From assembly GCF_003264855.1 (NCBI RefSeq), contig NZ_NFZS01000001.1, forward strand, positions 1,364,001 through 1,428,000: a stretch of DNA of 64,000 bases. Reading direction: 5' to 3'. Position 1 is the first letter of the stretch. The number at the start of each line of letters is the position of its first letter. The DNA comes from Dyella jiangningensis (GTDB lineage: Bacteria > Pseudomonadota > Gammaproteobacteria > Xanthomonadales > Rhodanobacteraceae). The notes below the pieces were generated by a model. The model ran no database searches, was not told the origin of the DNA, and saw only the letters and a program-made list of their open reading frames with translations. This document shows positions 1 to 10,195 of this stretch, piece after piece. A program made the translations under genes and the position numbers.

Positions 1-1064
1 TAACCGCCATCAGTGCGCTGGACGCCGCCTATTCCGATGCATCGCAACTGATCGCGATCGGCGAGCCGCAATCGTCGTTGCTGCTGGCGCGCAAGATCGT
101 CCAGCTCAATACGGACAACAAGGCCACGGTCGGCGTACGAGGGATGGGGCTGCTCGAAACCGATGCGATCGCGGCCGCGCAGTACGCCAAGCGGTACACC
201 ATCCCCACGGCGGGTCGCCGCACGGCGGATGCCGATCGCCTGGCGAACGTGGTGATGGAAGCGCGCGATGGTTTTTCGAAGAAGCGCGACGGCGGCATCG
301 GCCCCATCCACAAGCGCGGCGGTACCGATCTGGTCAATTACCGCGACTGGGTGGGCGTGGATACGCTGAACGTGAAGTTTCGTTCATTCATTCCACCGGT
401 GAAGATAGACGTGCCCCTGGCCTGGGGCGGCGCAGCCGCGGTGGCACGAACGCCCGCGTCGTTCCGCTCGGTGGCATCGCCCGGCATCAACAACGGCCGC
501 GGCTGGGATTCGCCCTATGAAATCGATCGCGGCCACTACAGCCGCTATGCCGATGGCCTGGACAACAACGCCGCGAGCGGGCGCGTGCTGTCGTCGCCAG
601 CGATGGGCGGCACGAGCAAGGCATGGCTGAAGAGCTATTCAGGCACTTCTCCCGGCCTGCAGGATTACAACGACGTGGCCGCCGACAAGGCGACCGTACC
701 CTACGACAACGGCCGCAGCGCCATGCAGAACGGAGTGAACAAGGTCGATGTCGGGCCCGTCTTCACCGTGCTGGTCGAGCAGCCCATGAACACCGTGCGC
801 ACCAGCGAGAACGTGCAGGGCATCGGTGGTCCACCCGATTTCCAGACCAAGGACCAGGCAGTCGCCGACAACATGACGGCGCTGTCTTCCGCGCAGGTCT
901 ATTTCAGCCGTCCGCGCGAACTGTTCGCCAACGTGATCGATTCGCGCCGCGAACTGGGCAGCCTGTTCAGTCCGTACTGGCAAGTGCGTCTGATCGATAC
1001 GCCATGCACCGTGCGCCAGGAAGTAGCCGTGAGTTACGGCACCGTGGCGCCGTGCGTGAAATGA
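1..1064 (+). CDS. TadG-like Flp pilus-associated protein, C-terminal part (5' truncated by window edge)
   Basis: The reading frame is open from base 3 and stops with TGA at 1062-1064, so the gene begins before the window. About 350 residues are visible. The first part is helical and Ala-rich, and the rest is a soluble, polar domain ending in a Cys-containing stretch (DTPCTVRQEV...APCVK). No catalytic motif is visible. It is the first gene of a run of Tad pilus genes and has the general look of the periplasmic region that follows the N-terminal pilin-like helix of TadG-type minor pilins, but that helix would lie outside the window. The TadG-like label therefore rests mostly on position. It could equally be an unrelated Tad-locus hypothetical protein. 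Confidence 0.55.
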   Translation, partial: TAISALDAAYSDASQLIAIGEPQSSLLLARKIVQLNTDNKATVGVRGMGLLETDAIAAAQYAKRYTIPTAGRRTADADRLANVVMEARDGFSKKRDGGIGPIHKRGGTDLVNYRDWVGVDTLNVKFRSFIPPVKIDVPLAWGGAAAVARTPASFRSVASPGINNGRGWDSPYEIDRGHYSRYADGLDNNAASGRVLSSPAMGGTSKAWLKSYSGTSPGLQDYNDVAADKATVPYDNGRSAMQNGVNKVDVGPVFTVLVEQPMNTVRTSENVQGIGGPPDFQTKDQAVADNMTALSSAQVYFSRPRELFANVIDSRRELGSLFSPYWQVRLIDTPCTVRQEVAVSYGTVAPCVK

Positions 1065-1099
1065 CGAAGTGAACCCTGGCCAAGCCTTTGAGGAAATCC

Positions 1100-1984
1100 A
1101 TGCCGCAACGTTCGACGACCTGGTGGGTGTCCGCCCTGATCATTCTTCCGCTGGCCGCCTGCTCCGCCAGCAGCAATCACGAGGCGACCGACAACGCCAG
1201 CGGCTCCTCCGACGCGGCCAGCGCCACGCCGCCGATCCACGTCAGGCAGACCATGGTGGTGCTGCGCGACGGCCAGCCGGCCAGCGAACAGAACTATCGA
1301 CAGGCGCTCGCCGATTGCCGCAAGGGGCCGTTCCCCACGCAGCCGCTCGGAGACGACGTGGCGGGCAAGCTGGGACGCACGTTCTACGACGTGTGGTACG
1401 AGGGCGCGCGCGTGTCCGAGCATGCGGAGCGCTGGGACTACGAGACGACCGGTACGTGCCAATTCAAACTCGTGCATGAGTCGACGCTGGCCATCATCAA
1501 ACCCGGCGAAGCGGTGACGGTCGATCTGATCGGCAAGACCGGCACGCGGCAGCCTTCCGACGGCGTGATGCGTGAAACAAGGGTGGACGACGGCGACGAC
1601 AAGGCCGCCAAACCGGCGGACAGCGATGACGACGCGGCGCTGCGCGCAGCCGTGGCAGCACAGCTGAGCAAGCAGGGGAAGGGCGACCTCATGGCGCATG
1701 CCGGAGGCACGGATACCGCCGCAGGCCAGCCCTGCAAGCGGCTCGACCAGCCTGGCATCGGTGAATCCTGCGTGTGGAGCGGCGGCAGGAAGTGGGGCTT
1801 TTCGTCCGATGTGGTGGATGACACCGAGGGGCTCAATGGCCGGCTCGACAGCATCCTGCTGTGGCGCCATCCGCCGCAGGGCACCGGCAAGCAGTGGACC
1901 ACGGAAAAAATGACGGTGGGCGAAGCCATCGACGGCAAGGTGTTCGAGGTGCCGTCCGGCATAGCGGTGTCCGCCACGAATTGA
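1100..1984 (+). CDS. Predicted lipoprotein of the Tad locus, unknown function
   Basis: A 294-residue protein. The N terminus is a lipoprotein signal: a short basic region, a hydrophobic run (WWVSALIILPL) and the lipobox LAAC at about residue 21, followed by a Ser/Asn-rich linker. ATG at 1100 is chosen because GAGGAAA sits five to six bases upstream; the frame also opens at a TTG at 1088. The mature part contains paired Cys residues and a central Asp/Lys-rich stretch (DDGDDKAAKPADSDDD). No known domain was recognised. It lies 35 bp after the TadG-like gene and just before a TadE gene, so it is probably an outer-membrane-anchored accessory protein of the pilus. That role is inference from context. 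Confidence 0.75.
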   Translation: MPQRSTTWWVSALIILPLAACSASSNHEATDNASGSSDAASATPPIHVRQTMVVLRDGQPASEQNYRQALADCRKGPFPTQPLGDDVAGKLGRTFYDVWYEGARVSEHAERWDYETTGTCQFKLVHESTLAIIKPGEAVTVDLIGKTGTRQPSDGVMRETRVDDGDDKAAKPADSDDDAALRAAVAAQLSKQGKGDLMAHAGGTDTAAGQPCKRLDQPGIGESCVWSGGRKWGFSSDVVDDTEGLNGRLDSILLWRHPPQGTGKQWTTEKMTVGEAIDGKVFEVPSGIAVSATN

Positions 1985-2008
1985 CGTTGGATGTCCCGGG
2001 AGGGAGCT

Positions 2009-2905
2009 ATGGAAGCGAAGCAGCGGAACGGGCGACACAGGCGACAAGGATCGGGGCGTCGCGAGCGCGGGCAGAGCCTGGTCGAGATGGCGGTGGCCTG
2101 CATCGTGCTCGTGCCGTTGGCCGCCGGCGTGATGTTGCTTGGCCAGTACATCCATGTGAAGCAGCAGACGCAGGCAGCCGCACGCCAGGCCGCATGGGCG
2201 GCCACGGCGGACCGCACGCTGCTTAGCGAGCAATTGCCGGCGCGAGGCCGTGTCGAGCAGGATCTTCGGGTGCGCCAGTATGGCGATGCCAAGGAAAAGC
2301 TTCGCAGCGGGCAAAGCGCGCCGCGCCAGTTCAGCGACGCCATGCTCACCACATTCGCGGGCAACGAACTGCTCAAGCCGAACGCGGTGACCCTGCAGGT
2401 ATACAAGCAGGAGAGTTCGCCCGGCTTTCTCGACAAGGGGCTGGCGATCGTCGGCAAGGCGACGAAGTCGCTGGGCAATCTGCCGCCGAACACCAAGGGC
2501 CTGGTCACCGCCGAAGTGCACGCCAAGCCGGAAGTGATTCTGGGCAGGGACGGCAGTCCGCTCGCCTATCTCGATCCGCTGGACACCATGAAGCTCGACT
2601 TCTCCTCGAAGACCGTGCTGTTGGCCGATGCATGGGATGCCGCCGGCGGCGGCGAGGATCGGAATGGCAAAGGCATCAGTGGTGCCAGCAACCGCACGGT
2701 GCGCAACGTGATCCGACCGCTGGTGCCCACGTCGCTGGTGGGCGACAAGTTCGACGACGCCACCAACAACGTGATGCACCTGCTGGGCAGCATTCCGTTC
2801 GTCAACGACATCTTTACGCCCGGCTTCGACCAGTTCGAGCTCGGCAAGATGGCACCGGACGTGGTCCCGTCCGACAAGCTGGTGAAGTATGCGGACAAGC
2901 GCTAG
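2009..2905 (+). CDS. TadE-family minor pseudopilin
   Basis: A 298-residue protein with a TadE-type N terminus. A basic leader (RRQGSGRRERG) is followed by a prepilin-peptidase-like junction G/QSLVEM, with Glu at +5, and a hydrophobic helix (AVACIVLVPLAAGVMLLG). The Gln/Ala-rich amphipathic stretch QQTQAAARQAAW that follows is usual for TadE/TadF proteins. The remaining 240 residues form a periplasmic domain without a recognised fold. ATG at 2009 is preferred over the in-frame ATG at 1991 because GGGAGGGAGCT lies directly upstream of it. TadE-type pseudopilins are thought to prime Flp pilus assembly. The gene overlaps the next one by 17 bp, which suggests coupled translation. Confidence 0.85.
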   Translation: MEAKQRNGRHRRQGSGRRERGQSLVEMAVACIVLVPLAAGVMLLGQYIHVKQQTQAAARQAAWAATADRTLLSEQLPARGRVEQDLRVRQYGDAKEKLRSGQSAPRQFSDAMLTTFAGNELLKPNAVTLQVYKQESSPGFLDKGLAIVGKATKSLGNLPPNTKGLVTAEVHAKPEVILGRDGSPLAYLDPLDTMKLDFSSKTVLLADAWDAAGGGEDRNGKGISGASNRTVRNVIRPLVPTSLVGDKFDDATNNVMHLLGSIPFVNDIFTPGFDQFELGKMAPDVVPSDKLVKYADKR

Positions 2906-3560
2906 ACACCTGCTTGCCTGGGCGGCCTGTACGGCACTGCCTTCTGTCGCATTGGCAGGCTCCTGGCCGAGCGCGCCCCTGCCGGCCGGGACGCGCACGG
3001 ACGAAGTCGCGCAGCACATCGTTTTCAACGGCCTGGACATGCGTGCGCAGACGTTTACCTCGTCGCATAGCCAGGACGACCTGGTCGAGTTCTACCGCAC
3101 AGCCTGGGACAAGGAGGTAGTGGTCAATCGCCTGGGTCCGGCCCAGGTCATCGGCCATCGCGACGGCGACTACTACATCACCGTGCAGGTAAGCAGCAGC
3201 GGTTCGGGAAGCAAGGGCAACATCGGGATCGTGGATGTGGCCGATGCGCCGAAGCATTTCGTGCCCGGCAAGGGCCTGCCGGCGCCCGCGGGATCCAAGG
3301 TGTTCAACGACATCGCCTATCCCGACGACAGCGTGCCTGCGCGCACGGTGGCCATGCGCAACAGCTTGTCGCCCGCGCAGAACACGGCGTATTTCCGCGA
3401 ACACCTGGTGGCGGACGGCTGGAAGGTGGACGACGCAGGCACCTGTGGCGCGGCCAACTGCGTCATGCGCTACGAACGTGGCGACAGCAAGCTCACCCTG
3501 CTGGTCATGCGCGAAAGCGCCAGCCAGTCGCAGGTGCTGATCAACGTGCTGCAACCGTGA
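2889..3560 (+). CDS. Secreted protein of the Tad locus, unknown function
   Basis: A 223-residue protein with a typical Sec signal peptide (MRTSARHLLAWAACTALPSVALA, cleavage after ALA near residue 23). The mature part has no recognised domain. It contains a pair of Cys residues in a CGAANC context near residue 195, suggesting one disulfide. The ATG lies inside the last codons of the upstream TadE gene, overlapping it by 17 bp, and the stop overlaps a possible GTG start of the next pilin gene. It is therefore tightly embedded in the pilus operon. A periplasmic accessory role is inferred from position only. Confidence 0.7.
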   Translation: MRTSARHLLAWAACTALPSVALAGSWPSAPLPAGTRTDEVAQHIVFNGLDMRAQTFTSSHSQDDLVEFYRTAWDKEVVVNRLGPAQVIGHRDGDYYITVQVSSSGSGSKGNIGIVDVADAPKHFVPGKGLPAPAGSKVFNDIAYPDDSVPARTVAMRNSLSPAQNTAYFREHLVADGWKVDDAGTCGAANCVMRYERGDSKLTLLVMRESASQSQVLINVLQP

Positions 3561-3571
3561 TGAGGGCGGCC

Positions 3572-3760
3572 ATGAGCCATGTTTCGCGACAGGGTCTGCG
3601 CCGGTACCAGCGCGGGAGTGCGGTGGCCGAATACACCATCGTGGTGCTGTTCCTCGTGCTGGTGCTGATGGCCAATCCGGATGCCATCCCGAAGCTGATC
3701 CAGAGCCTCAAGGAGGCCTACAGCAGTTTCGTCTACGCATTATCCGTCAGTTGGATCTAA
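3572..3760 (+). CDS. Flp-like small prepilin
   Basis: A 62-residue protein. A basic leader (RQGLRRYQRG) precedes the Flp-type processing site G/SAVAEYT, which has the Glu-Tyr pair at +5/+6 characteristic of Flp prepilins (G/X4EY). One hydrophobic helix (TIVVLFLVLVLMA) follows, then a short amphipathic tail. ATG at 3572 is preferred because GAGGG lies five bases upstream; GTG 3557 and ATG 3560 are in-frame alternatives that would overlap the preceding stop. Length and motif fit a major Flp pilin or a small pseudopilin. It lies directly upstream of cpaB. No prepilin peptidase gene is visible in the window, so processing must depend on a gene elsewhere. Confidence 0.75.
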   Translation: MSHVSRQGLRRYQRGSAVAEYTIVVLFLVLVLMANPDAIPKLIQSLKEAYSSFVYALSVSWI

Positions 3761-3775
3761 GGGAAGGGAACTCGT

Positions 3776-4552
3776 ATGCCAAAGATCAACCGCAACCTGC
3801 TTTTTCTCGGGGTTGCCATCCTTCTGGGCATCGCTGCCAGTTTCATGGCGGTGCACTACATCAACAATAAGGTGGCCGAGCGCACCCAGGTCAAGCCGCA
3901 GGAAACACGCACCGTGGTGGTGCCGGTCCGCGACCTGGAGAAAGGCGTGCTGCTGAGCGATGACGACGTGGCCACGCGTGACGTGCCGGTGGAATTCGTG
4001 CCGGCGGACGCGCTCACGCCCGACAACTACCAGACCTATCTCGGGCAATTGCTTCGCTCGCCGCTAGGCAAAGGTGCGCCCATTCCGGGCAGCGCCATCG
4101 ACCTGGTCAGCGATCATTTCTCCACCGTGATCGATCCGGGCAAGGTCGCCTACACCATCAGTGTCGACGAATCCGGCTCGGTGTCGGGCCTGATCGTGCC
4201 GGGCGACCACGTGGACATCATGTTGCTGCTCTCCGGCGAGGCCGCGGGCAAGGACCAGATCCGGCCGCTGCTCGGCGATGTGCTGGTGCTGGCGACCGGC
4301 AAGCGCGCGCAGGGCGTGAAGCCGTCCGGCGATGACGAGAGCTACTCCAACCTCACGCTGGGCCTCACGCCGGGTGATGCACAACGCCTGGGCATGGCGA
4401 TGAAGGTGGGCGAACTGCGCGTGATGCTGCGCAGTGCGGGCAACAAGGATGCATTCGGGTTGGAGACGCTCAGCAAGGCGGATCTCTTGCGGATGGGCCG
4501 GCCTGTCGTGAGCGGCTCGGGCATCCAATTCATCATCGGCGGGAAACAGTAA
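3776..4552 (+). CDS. cpaB: Flp pilus assembly protein CpaB/RcpC
   Basis: A 258-residue inner-membrane-anchored protein. One N-terminal membrane helix (residues about 7-28, LLFLGVAILLGIAASFMAVHYI) is followed by a SAF-like domain (TVVVPVRDLEKGVLLSDDDV) and the RcpC/CpaB domain with the recognisable LIVPGDHVDIML segment near residue 140. CpaB helps the secretin CpaC assemble or stay stable in the Flp/Tad secretion apparatus. The start is supported by GGGAAGGGAA shortly upstream. The gene ends two bases before cpaC. Family and gene order are both as expected. Confidence 0.92.
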   Translation: MPKINRNLLFLGVAILLGIAASFMAVHYINNKVAERTQVKPQETRTVVVPVRDLEKGVLLSDDDVATRDVPVEFVPADALTPDNYQTYLGQLLRSPLGKGAPIPGSAIDLVSDHFSTVIDPGKVAYTISVDESGSVSGLIVPGDHVDIMLLLSGEAAGKDQIRPLLGDVLVLATGKRAQGVKPSGDDESYSNLTLGLTPGDAQRLGMAMKVGELRVMLRSAGNKDAFGLETLSKADLLRMGRPVVSGSGIQFIIGGKQ

Positions 4553-4554
4553 GC

Positions 4555-5904
4555 ATGGAAGCGATCAAGCGAATCGGAAAAACGTTGCTGCTGGGCATGC
4601 TCGTGGCAGGTGTGGGCGCGTCGGCCGAACCATCGACGGCCGCTGTGCCGTCGGCGACCAAGATCATCCCGGATACGGTGAGCATGTACGCGGGGCAGGC
4701 GCTGGTGCAGCAGGCGCCGGGCGCGCTCAGTCGCGTCGCCGTCGGCGACGGCAAGCTGCTGCAGGTCAAGGTGATCGGCACCAAGGAAATGGTGATGATC
4801 GCCAACGAACCCGGCGATACGTCGGTGCAGCTGTGGATGACCGACGGTACGCAGCGCAGCGTGAGCGTGCACGTGGTGGCCGGCAATGCCGACCAGGCGG
4901 CGGACCTGGTCGGCAGGCTGGTAGGCGACGGCAGCGGCATCCGCGTGAACGCCGTGGGCGGCAATGTGGTGATGACCGGCAATGATCTTTCGCCCGGTGA
5001 CGTCGCCAAGGTTGCCGCGATCAAGAAGCTCTATCCGCAGGTGCTGGACTTCACCAGCGCCAATGCCGTCGACATGAAGCCGATGGTGATGATGCAGGTG
5101 CGCATCATGGAGTTCGACAAGAAAGCCATGAGCGACCTTGGCATCAAGTGGGACAGCATGATCGCCGGTCCCGGCGGCGGCCTGGTGCACGACTGGGTCA
5201 CCAATCCCTTCTATCGACTCACCGATCCGGCCTTCAAGGGCATCGATGCCGCTGGCCAGGCCGTGCAATTGCCACTGCGCGTGCCGGGCACGGCTTCGTA
5301 CTTCGGCATCGCCACGTCGATCGGTTCGCAGATCAACATCATGGAGCAGACCGGCAATGCCTGGGAGCTCGCCGCGCCGCAGCTGGCCGCGCGCAGCGGG
5401 GGCATCGCCGATTTCCTGGTCGGCGGCGAAGTACCGATTCCGATCACCCAGGGCCTGGGCGAGACCACGGTGGAATACAAGCAGTACGGCATCAAGCTGC
5501 ACATCGCGCCCATCGTGAGCGCGACCGGCGACATTTCCACGGACATCGAGACCGAGATCAGCCGCATCGATCCCAGCGTCAACGTGCAGGGCTATCCCGG
5601 CTTCATCACGCGCCGCGCCAGCGCGCAGCTCAACGTGCACGAGGGCGACTCCATCGTGATCTCGGGCCTGGTGGACGCCACGGCTTCCAAGACCTTCGAC
5701 AAGGTGCCGGGGCTGGGCGACGTGCCGATCCTCGGTTCGCTGTTTCGTTCGCGCAATTTCCAGCGCAACCGCACCGACCTCGTGATCTTCGTGACGCCGG
5801 TGGTGATCGATGCCTCGTCTCCCAGAAACCACGAGCTGATCGAGAAGAGCGACCGCCTGCGCGACGACATGCGCAAGGTGGCCGGCAGCGACATCGTCGA
5901 TTGA
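4555..5904 (+). CDS. cpaC: Flp pilus secretin CpaC/RcpA
   Basis: A 449-residue type II/III-secretion-like secretin. An N-terminal signal peptide (TLLLGMLVAGVGASA) is followed by a pilus-secretin N-terminal domain (residues about 40-115) and a BON-like stretch (VGDGSGIRVNAVGGNVVMTG). The C-terminal secretin domain holds the usual GGEVPIPI, VEYKQYGIKL and VPGLGDVPILGSLFRS motifs, ending in TDLVIFVTPVVI. It forms the outer-membrane pore through which the Flp pilus passes. It sits two bases after cpaB and nine bases before the FHA-CpaF gene. Length is normal for the family. Confidence 0.95.
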   Translation: MEAIKRIGKTLLLGMLVAGVGASAEPSTAAVPSATKIIPDTVSMYAGQALVQQAPGALSRVAVGDGKLLQVKVIGTKEMVMIANEPGDTSVQLWMTDGTQRSVSVHVVAGNADQAADLVGRLVGDGSGIRVNAVGGNVVMTGNDLSPGDVAKVAAIKKLYPQVLDFTSANAVDMKPMVMMQVRIMEFDKKAMSDLGIKWDSMIAGPGGGLVHDWVTNPFYRLTDPAFKGIDAAGQAVQLPLRVPGTASYFGIATSIGSQINIMEQTGNAWELAAPQLAARSGGIADFLVGGEVPIPITQGLGETTVEYKQYGIKLHIAPIVSATGDISTDIETEISRIDPSVNVQGYPGFITRRASAQLNVHEGDSIVISGLVDATASKTFDKVPGLGDVPILGSLFRSRNFQRNRTDLVIFVTPVVIDASSPRNHELIEKSDRLRDDMRKVAGSDIVD

Positions 5905-5913
5905 GGTGGATGC

Positions 5914-7617
<1,704 letters not shown>

Positions 7618-7618
7618 G

Positions 7619-8461
7619 ATGCTGGGCATCGCCATTGCCGTGTTTGCCTGCGTCACCTTGGTGGGTTTCCTGATGGCGCGCTCGTCCACGGTGTTCTGGG
7701 GGCGCTACCAGGAGGCCTTCACCGAACAGGCGCGGTTCAATCTCGCCGACATGTTCATGTTCATGGACACGGGCAACCTGTTCCGTTTCAACGTGATCGC
7801 CATGGTGGTGCTGCCCGCCGTGCTGTGGGTGGCGACGGGCAACCCCTTGTTGTCGGGCGCCGTGCTGGTGCTGATCTACGTGTTGCCGAAGAAGGTCTAC
7901 ACGTGGATGCGCCAGCGACGGATGGACCTCATCCAGGCCCAGCTGCCGGATGGCCTGATGATGATCGCCGGCAGCATGAGGGCCGGCCTGGGCTTCACGC
8001 CCGCGCTGGAAAGCCTGGCGCGTGATATCGAGCCGCCCCTGGCGCAGGAGTTCGCACTCGTGCTTCGCGAGCAGCGCATGGGCGTGAAGCTCGACGATGC
8101 GCTCGTGCATTTCAACGAACGCGTGCCGGTGCAGGACGTCGCTTTGTTCGTGTCGGCGGTGGGTATTTCGCGCGAGGTCGGCGGCAATCTCGCGGAGATC
8201 CTCGCCTCGCTGTCCGACACGCTGAGGCGCCGGCAGATCATGGAAGGCAAGGTGAAATCGCTCACCGCGCAAGGCCGCCTGCAGGGCATCGTGATGGCGA
8301 TGATGCCGGCCGGCCTGGTGGCCTTCCTCACCTTTGCCTATCCCGACACGATGCGAGCCATGTACCACACGCCCATAGGCTGGGTCGTCATCGCGATCTG
8401 CGTGGTGATGGAGTACCTGGGCTACCGCATGTGCCGCAAGATCATGAGCATCGACATATGA
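7619..8461 (+). CDS. tadB: Flp pilus inner-membrane platform protein TadB
   Basis: A 280-residue GspF/TadB-type membrane protein. Membrane segments are at the N terminus (LGIAIAVFACVTLVGFL), around residues 60-95 and at the C terminus (GIVMAMMPAGLVAFLTFAYP; GWVVIAICVVMEYLGY). The cytoplasmic T2SSF domain between them carries LPDGLMMIAGSMRAGLGFTPALE and ISREVGGNLAEILASLSDTLRRR. It forms the platform with TadC on which the CpaF motor acts. It starts one base after the cpaF stop and overlaps tadC by ATGA, so the three are translated together. Confidence 0.93.
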   Translation: MLGIAIAVFACVTLVGFLMARSSTVFWGRYQEAFTEQARFNLADMFMFMDTGNLFRFNVIAMVVLPAVLWVATGNPLLSGAVLVLIYVLPKKVYTWMRQRRMDLIQAQLPDGLMMIAGSMRAGLGFTPALESLARDIEPPLAQEFALVLREQRMGVKLDDALVHFNERVPVQDVALFVSAVGISREVGGNLAEILASLSDTLRRRQIMEGKVKSLTAQGRLQGIVMAMMPAGLVAFLTFAYPDTMRAMYHTPIGWVVIAICVVMEYLGYRMCRKIMSIDI

Positions 8462-9348
8462 CCTTCCTGCTTATCGTGCTTTCCGTGTGCGCAGGCGGTT
8501 GCATCGGCCTGGTCATCTGGTCGGTGTACGGCTTCATGCGCGAAGTGCCGCTGGCCGACCGGCACTTCCAGGATCCGCTGCCGTTCGGCTTGCGCATGAT
8601 CTGGCCGCTGGTCAACGCGGCGACCTTCGTGATCGGGCCGCGCCTGACGCCGGACAAGCTGGAGCGCGCGCATCGCGAGCTGCAGACGGCCGGGCAGGAT
8701 TTCGTGCTCAGTCCGGAACAGCTTTACGGTCTGCGCGTCGTGGGCGCCACACTGGTGGCCTTGTTCATGTGGCTGCTGGTGGGGCTGCTCAAGGCGCACG
8801 GGCTGATGCTCTACATCGGCGCCGTCGGCCTGGGCGCGGTGCTCGGCTGGTTCTACCCGAACCTCTGGCTGGGCGAACGCCGCAACAAGCGGCGTCGCCA
8901 GGTGATCAAGGATCTTCCGGTCTATCTGGACTTCATCACCATGGCGGTGGAGGCGGGGCTCAACGTGACCGGCGGCATCGAGCAGGCCACGCAGAAGGGG
9001 CCGCCGGGACCGCTGGCGCAGGAATTCACCCGGTTGCTGCGCGACGTACGTTCGGGCCTGCCGCGTTCGGAGGCCTTGTCGCGCATGTCCGAGCGGATGG
9101 ACATGCCGCAGATCTCCAGTTTCACCGGCACGCTGATCCAGGCCGACCGCGTGGGTGCCAGCCTCGGCGATACGCTGCGCGCCCAGGCGTCGCAACGTCG
9201 CGAGGAGCGTTTCCTGCGTGCCGAGAAACTCGCGCTGGAAGCGCCGGTCAAGATGATGCTGCCGCTGGTGATGTTCTTCTTCCCGCTGATCTTCCTGATG
9301 CTCGGCTATTTCATTTTCCTGCGCATGCAGGAGGAGGGCATCCTGTGA
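8458..9348 (+). CDS. tadC: Flp pilus inner-membrane platform protein TadC
   Basis: A 296-residue TadC-type T2SSF protein. Membrane segments: MTFLLIVLSVCAGGCIGLVI at the N terminus, two around residues 85-140 (VVGATLVALFMWLLVGLL; LMLYIGAVGLGAVLGWFY) and one near the C terminus (MMLPLVMFFFPLIFLMLGYF). The cytoplasmic domain has LPVYLDFITMAVEAGLNVTGGIEQA and QADRVGASLGDTLRAQA. ATG at 8458 forms an ATGA overlap with the tadB stop and is preferred to the in-frame ATG at 8431, which lies inside tadB. It partners TadB in the assembly platform. Its stop overlaps the GTG start of the DUF192 gene. Confidence 0.93.
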   Translation: MTFLLIVLSVCAGGCIGLVIWSVYGFMREVPLADRHFQDPLPFGLRMIWPLVNAATFVIGPRLTPDKLERAHRELQTAGQDFVLSPEQLYGLRVVGATLVALFMWLLVGLLKAHGLMLYIGAVGLGAVLGWFYPNLWLGERRNKRRRQVIKDLPVYLDFITMAVEAGLNVTGGIEQATQKGPPGPLAQEFTRLLRDVRSGLPRSEALSRMSERMDMPQISSFTGTLIQADRVGASLGDTLRAQASQRREERFLRAEKLALEAPVKMMLPLVMFFFPLIFLMLGYFIFLRMQEEGIL

Positions 9349-9698
9349 AGTGCGGCGTCATCCGCAGCGACGGACGGCTGATCGTGTCGACGGCATGGCG
9401 TGCGGACCGGGCCTGGTCGCGTCTGCGCGGTTTGCTGGGACGCGAGCCGCTGCGAGCGGACCGCGGCGAAGCGCTGTGGCTGGTGCCGTGCGGCAGTGTC
9501 CACACCATCGGCATGGGGTACCCGCTCGATCTGGTGTTCCTTGATCGCCAGGGCGGCGTGATCGATTGCCACGAGCATGTCGGGCCCTGGCGCGTGCGAG
9601 GCGCGCGCGGCGCTCATCAAACCATCGAATTCGCTTCCGGCGCGTTGCGTCGCCTGAAGCCCAGGCTGGGAGACGCATGGACATGGGAGTTGGCATGA
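9345..9698 (+). CDS. DUF192 family protein within the Tad operon
   Basis: A 117-residue protein starting at GTG 9345, which overlaps the tadC stop (GTGA) and has an excellent upstream Shine-Dalgarno (GGAGGAGGG). It shows the DUF192 pattern: RLRGLLGREPL at the front, then GEALWLVPCGSVHTIGMGYPLD and LVFLDRQGGVI. The function of DUF192 is not established. No signal peptide is visible in this copy, so it is probably cytoplasmic. Overlaps on both sides place it firmly in the pilus operon, between the platform genes and a TPR lipoprotein. Confidence 0.85.
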   Translation: MKCGVIRSDGRLIVSTAWRADRAWSRLRGLLGREPLRADRGEALWLVPCGSVHTIGMGYPLDLVFLDRQGGVIDCHEHVGPWRVRGARGAHQTIEFASGALRRLKPRLGDAWTWELA

Positions 9699-10195
9699 AC
9701 ACGATGATGCGCATGGTGATGACGGCGATGGCATGCGCGGGGCTTGCCGCGTGTGCGTCGTCCAGCGCGCCCAAGCCCACGCTTGCAGGCGTCAAGGCGC
9801 TGCAGGAGCAGGCCGATCGCGATGCGGCGTCGGGTCGGCCCGAGCAGGCCCTGGTTGCCTACCGGCAACTCGCCCATCAGTTGCCGACCAACGCCGATGC
9901 CTGGTTCCGCCTCGGCAATGCCTATGTGCGCGTTGGTCAGCCGGAGCAGGCGGTGGCGGCCTACGAGCAGGTACTGAAGATCGAACCCAAGCATGCGAAG
10001 GCGTGGCACAACCTGGGCGTGTTGCGCCTGCGCCAGGCGGCCGCGGCATTCTCGGAAAGCGCAGTCGATGCGAATGGCGCCGATCCCACGCTGCAGCAGC
10101 AGAGCACGCACATGGTCGACGGCATCGCGCGCCTTACATCGCCACTGGGCGACAGCCGTGCGCCTGCGGCGCCCGATGCGGGGCACGGGCCATGA
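9695..10195 (+). CDS. TPR-repeat lipoprotein, TadD-like
   Basis: A 166-residue protein. It has a lipoprotein signal (MVMTAMACAGLAAC, lipobox LAAC near residue 20), then two clear tetratricopeptide repeats: ASGRPEQALVAYRQLAHQLP and NADAWFRLGNAYVRVGQPEQ, followed by AVAAYEQVLKIEPKHAKAWHN. ATG at 9695 overlaps the DUF192 stop (ATGA). TadD is a TPR lipoprotein that supports secretin assembly in Tad systems; length, lipid anchor and position suit that role, though this protein is shorter than typical TadD. The C-terminal 40 residues are low-complexity. Confidence 0.82.
   Translation: MNTMMRMVMTAMACAGLAACASSSAPKPTLAGVKALQEQADRDAASGRPEQALVAYRQLAHQLPTNADAWFRLGNAYVRVGQPEQAVAAYEQVLKIEPKHAKAWHNLGVLRLRQAAAAFSESAVDANGADPTLQQQSTHMVDGIARLTSPLGDSRAPAAPDAGHGP

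Noticed and set aside
1034-3040. 668-codon open frame on the minus strand across the lipoprotein and TadE genes
   Set aside because: Antisense shadow in a GC-rich region; the plus-strand genes have signal peptides, pilin motifs and ribosome sites.
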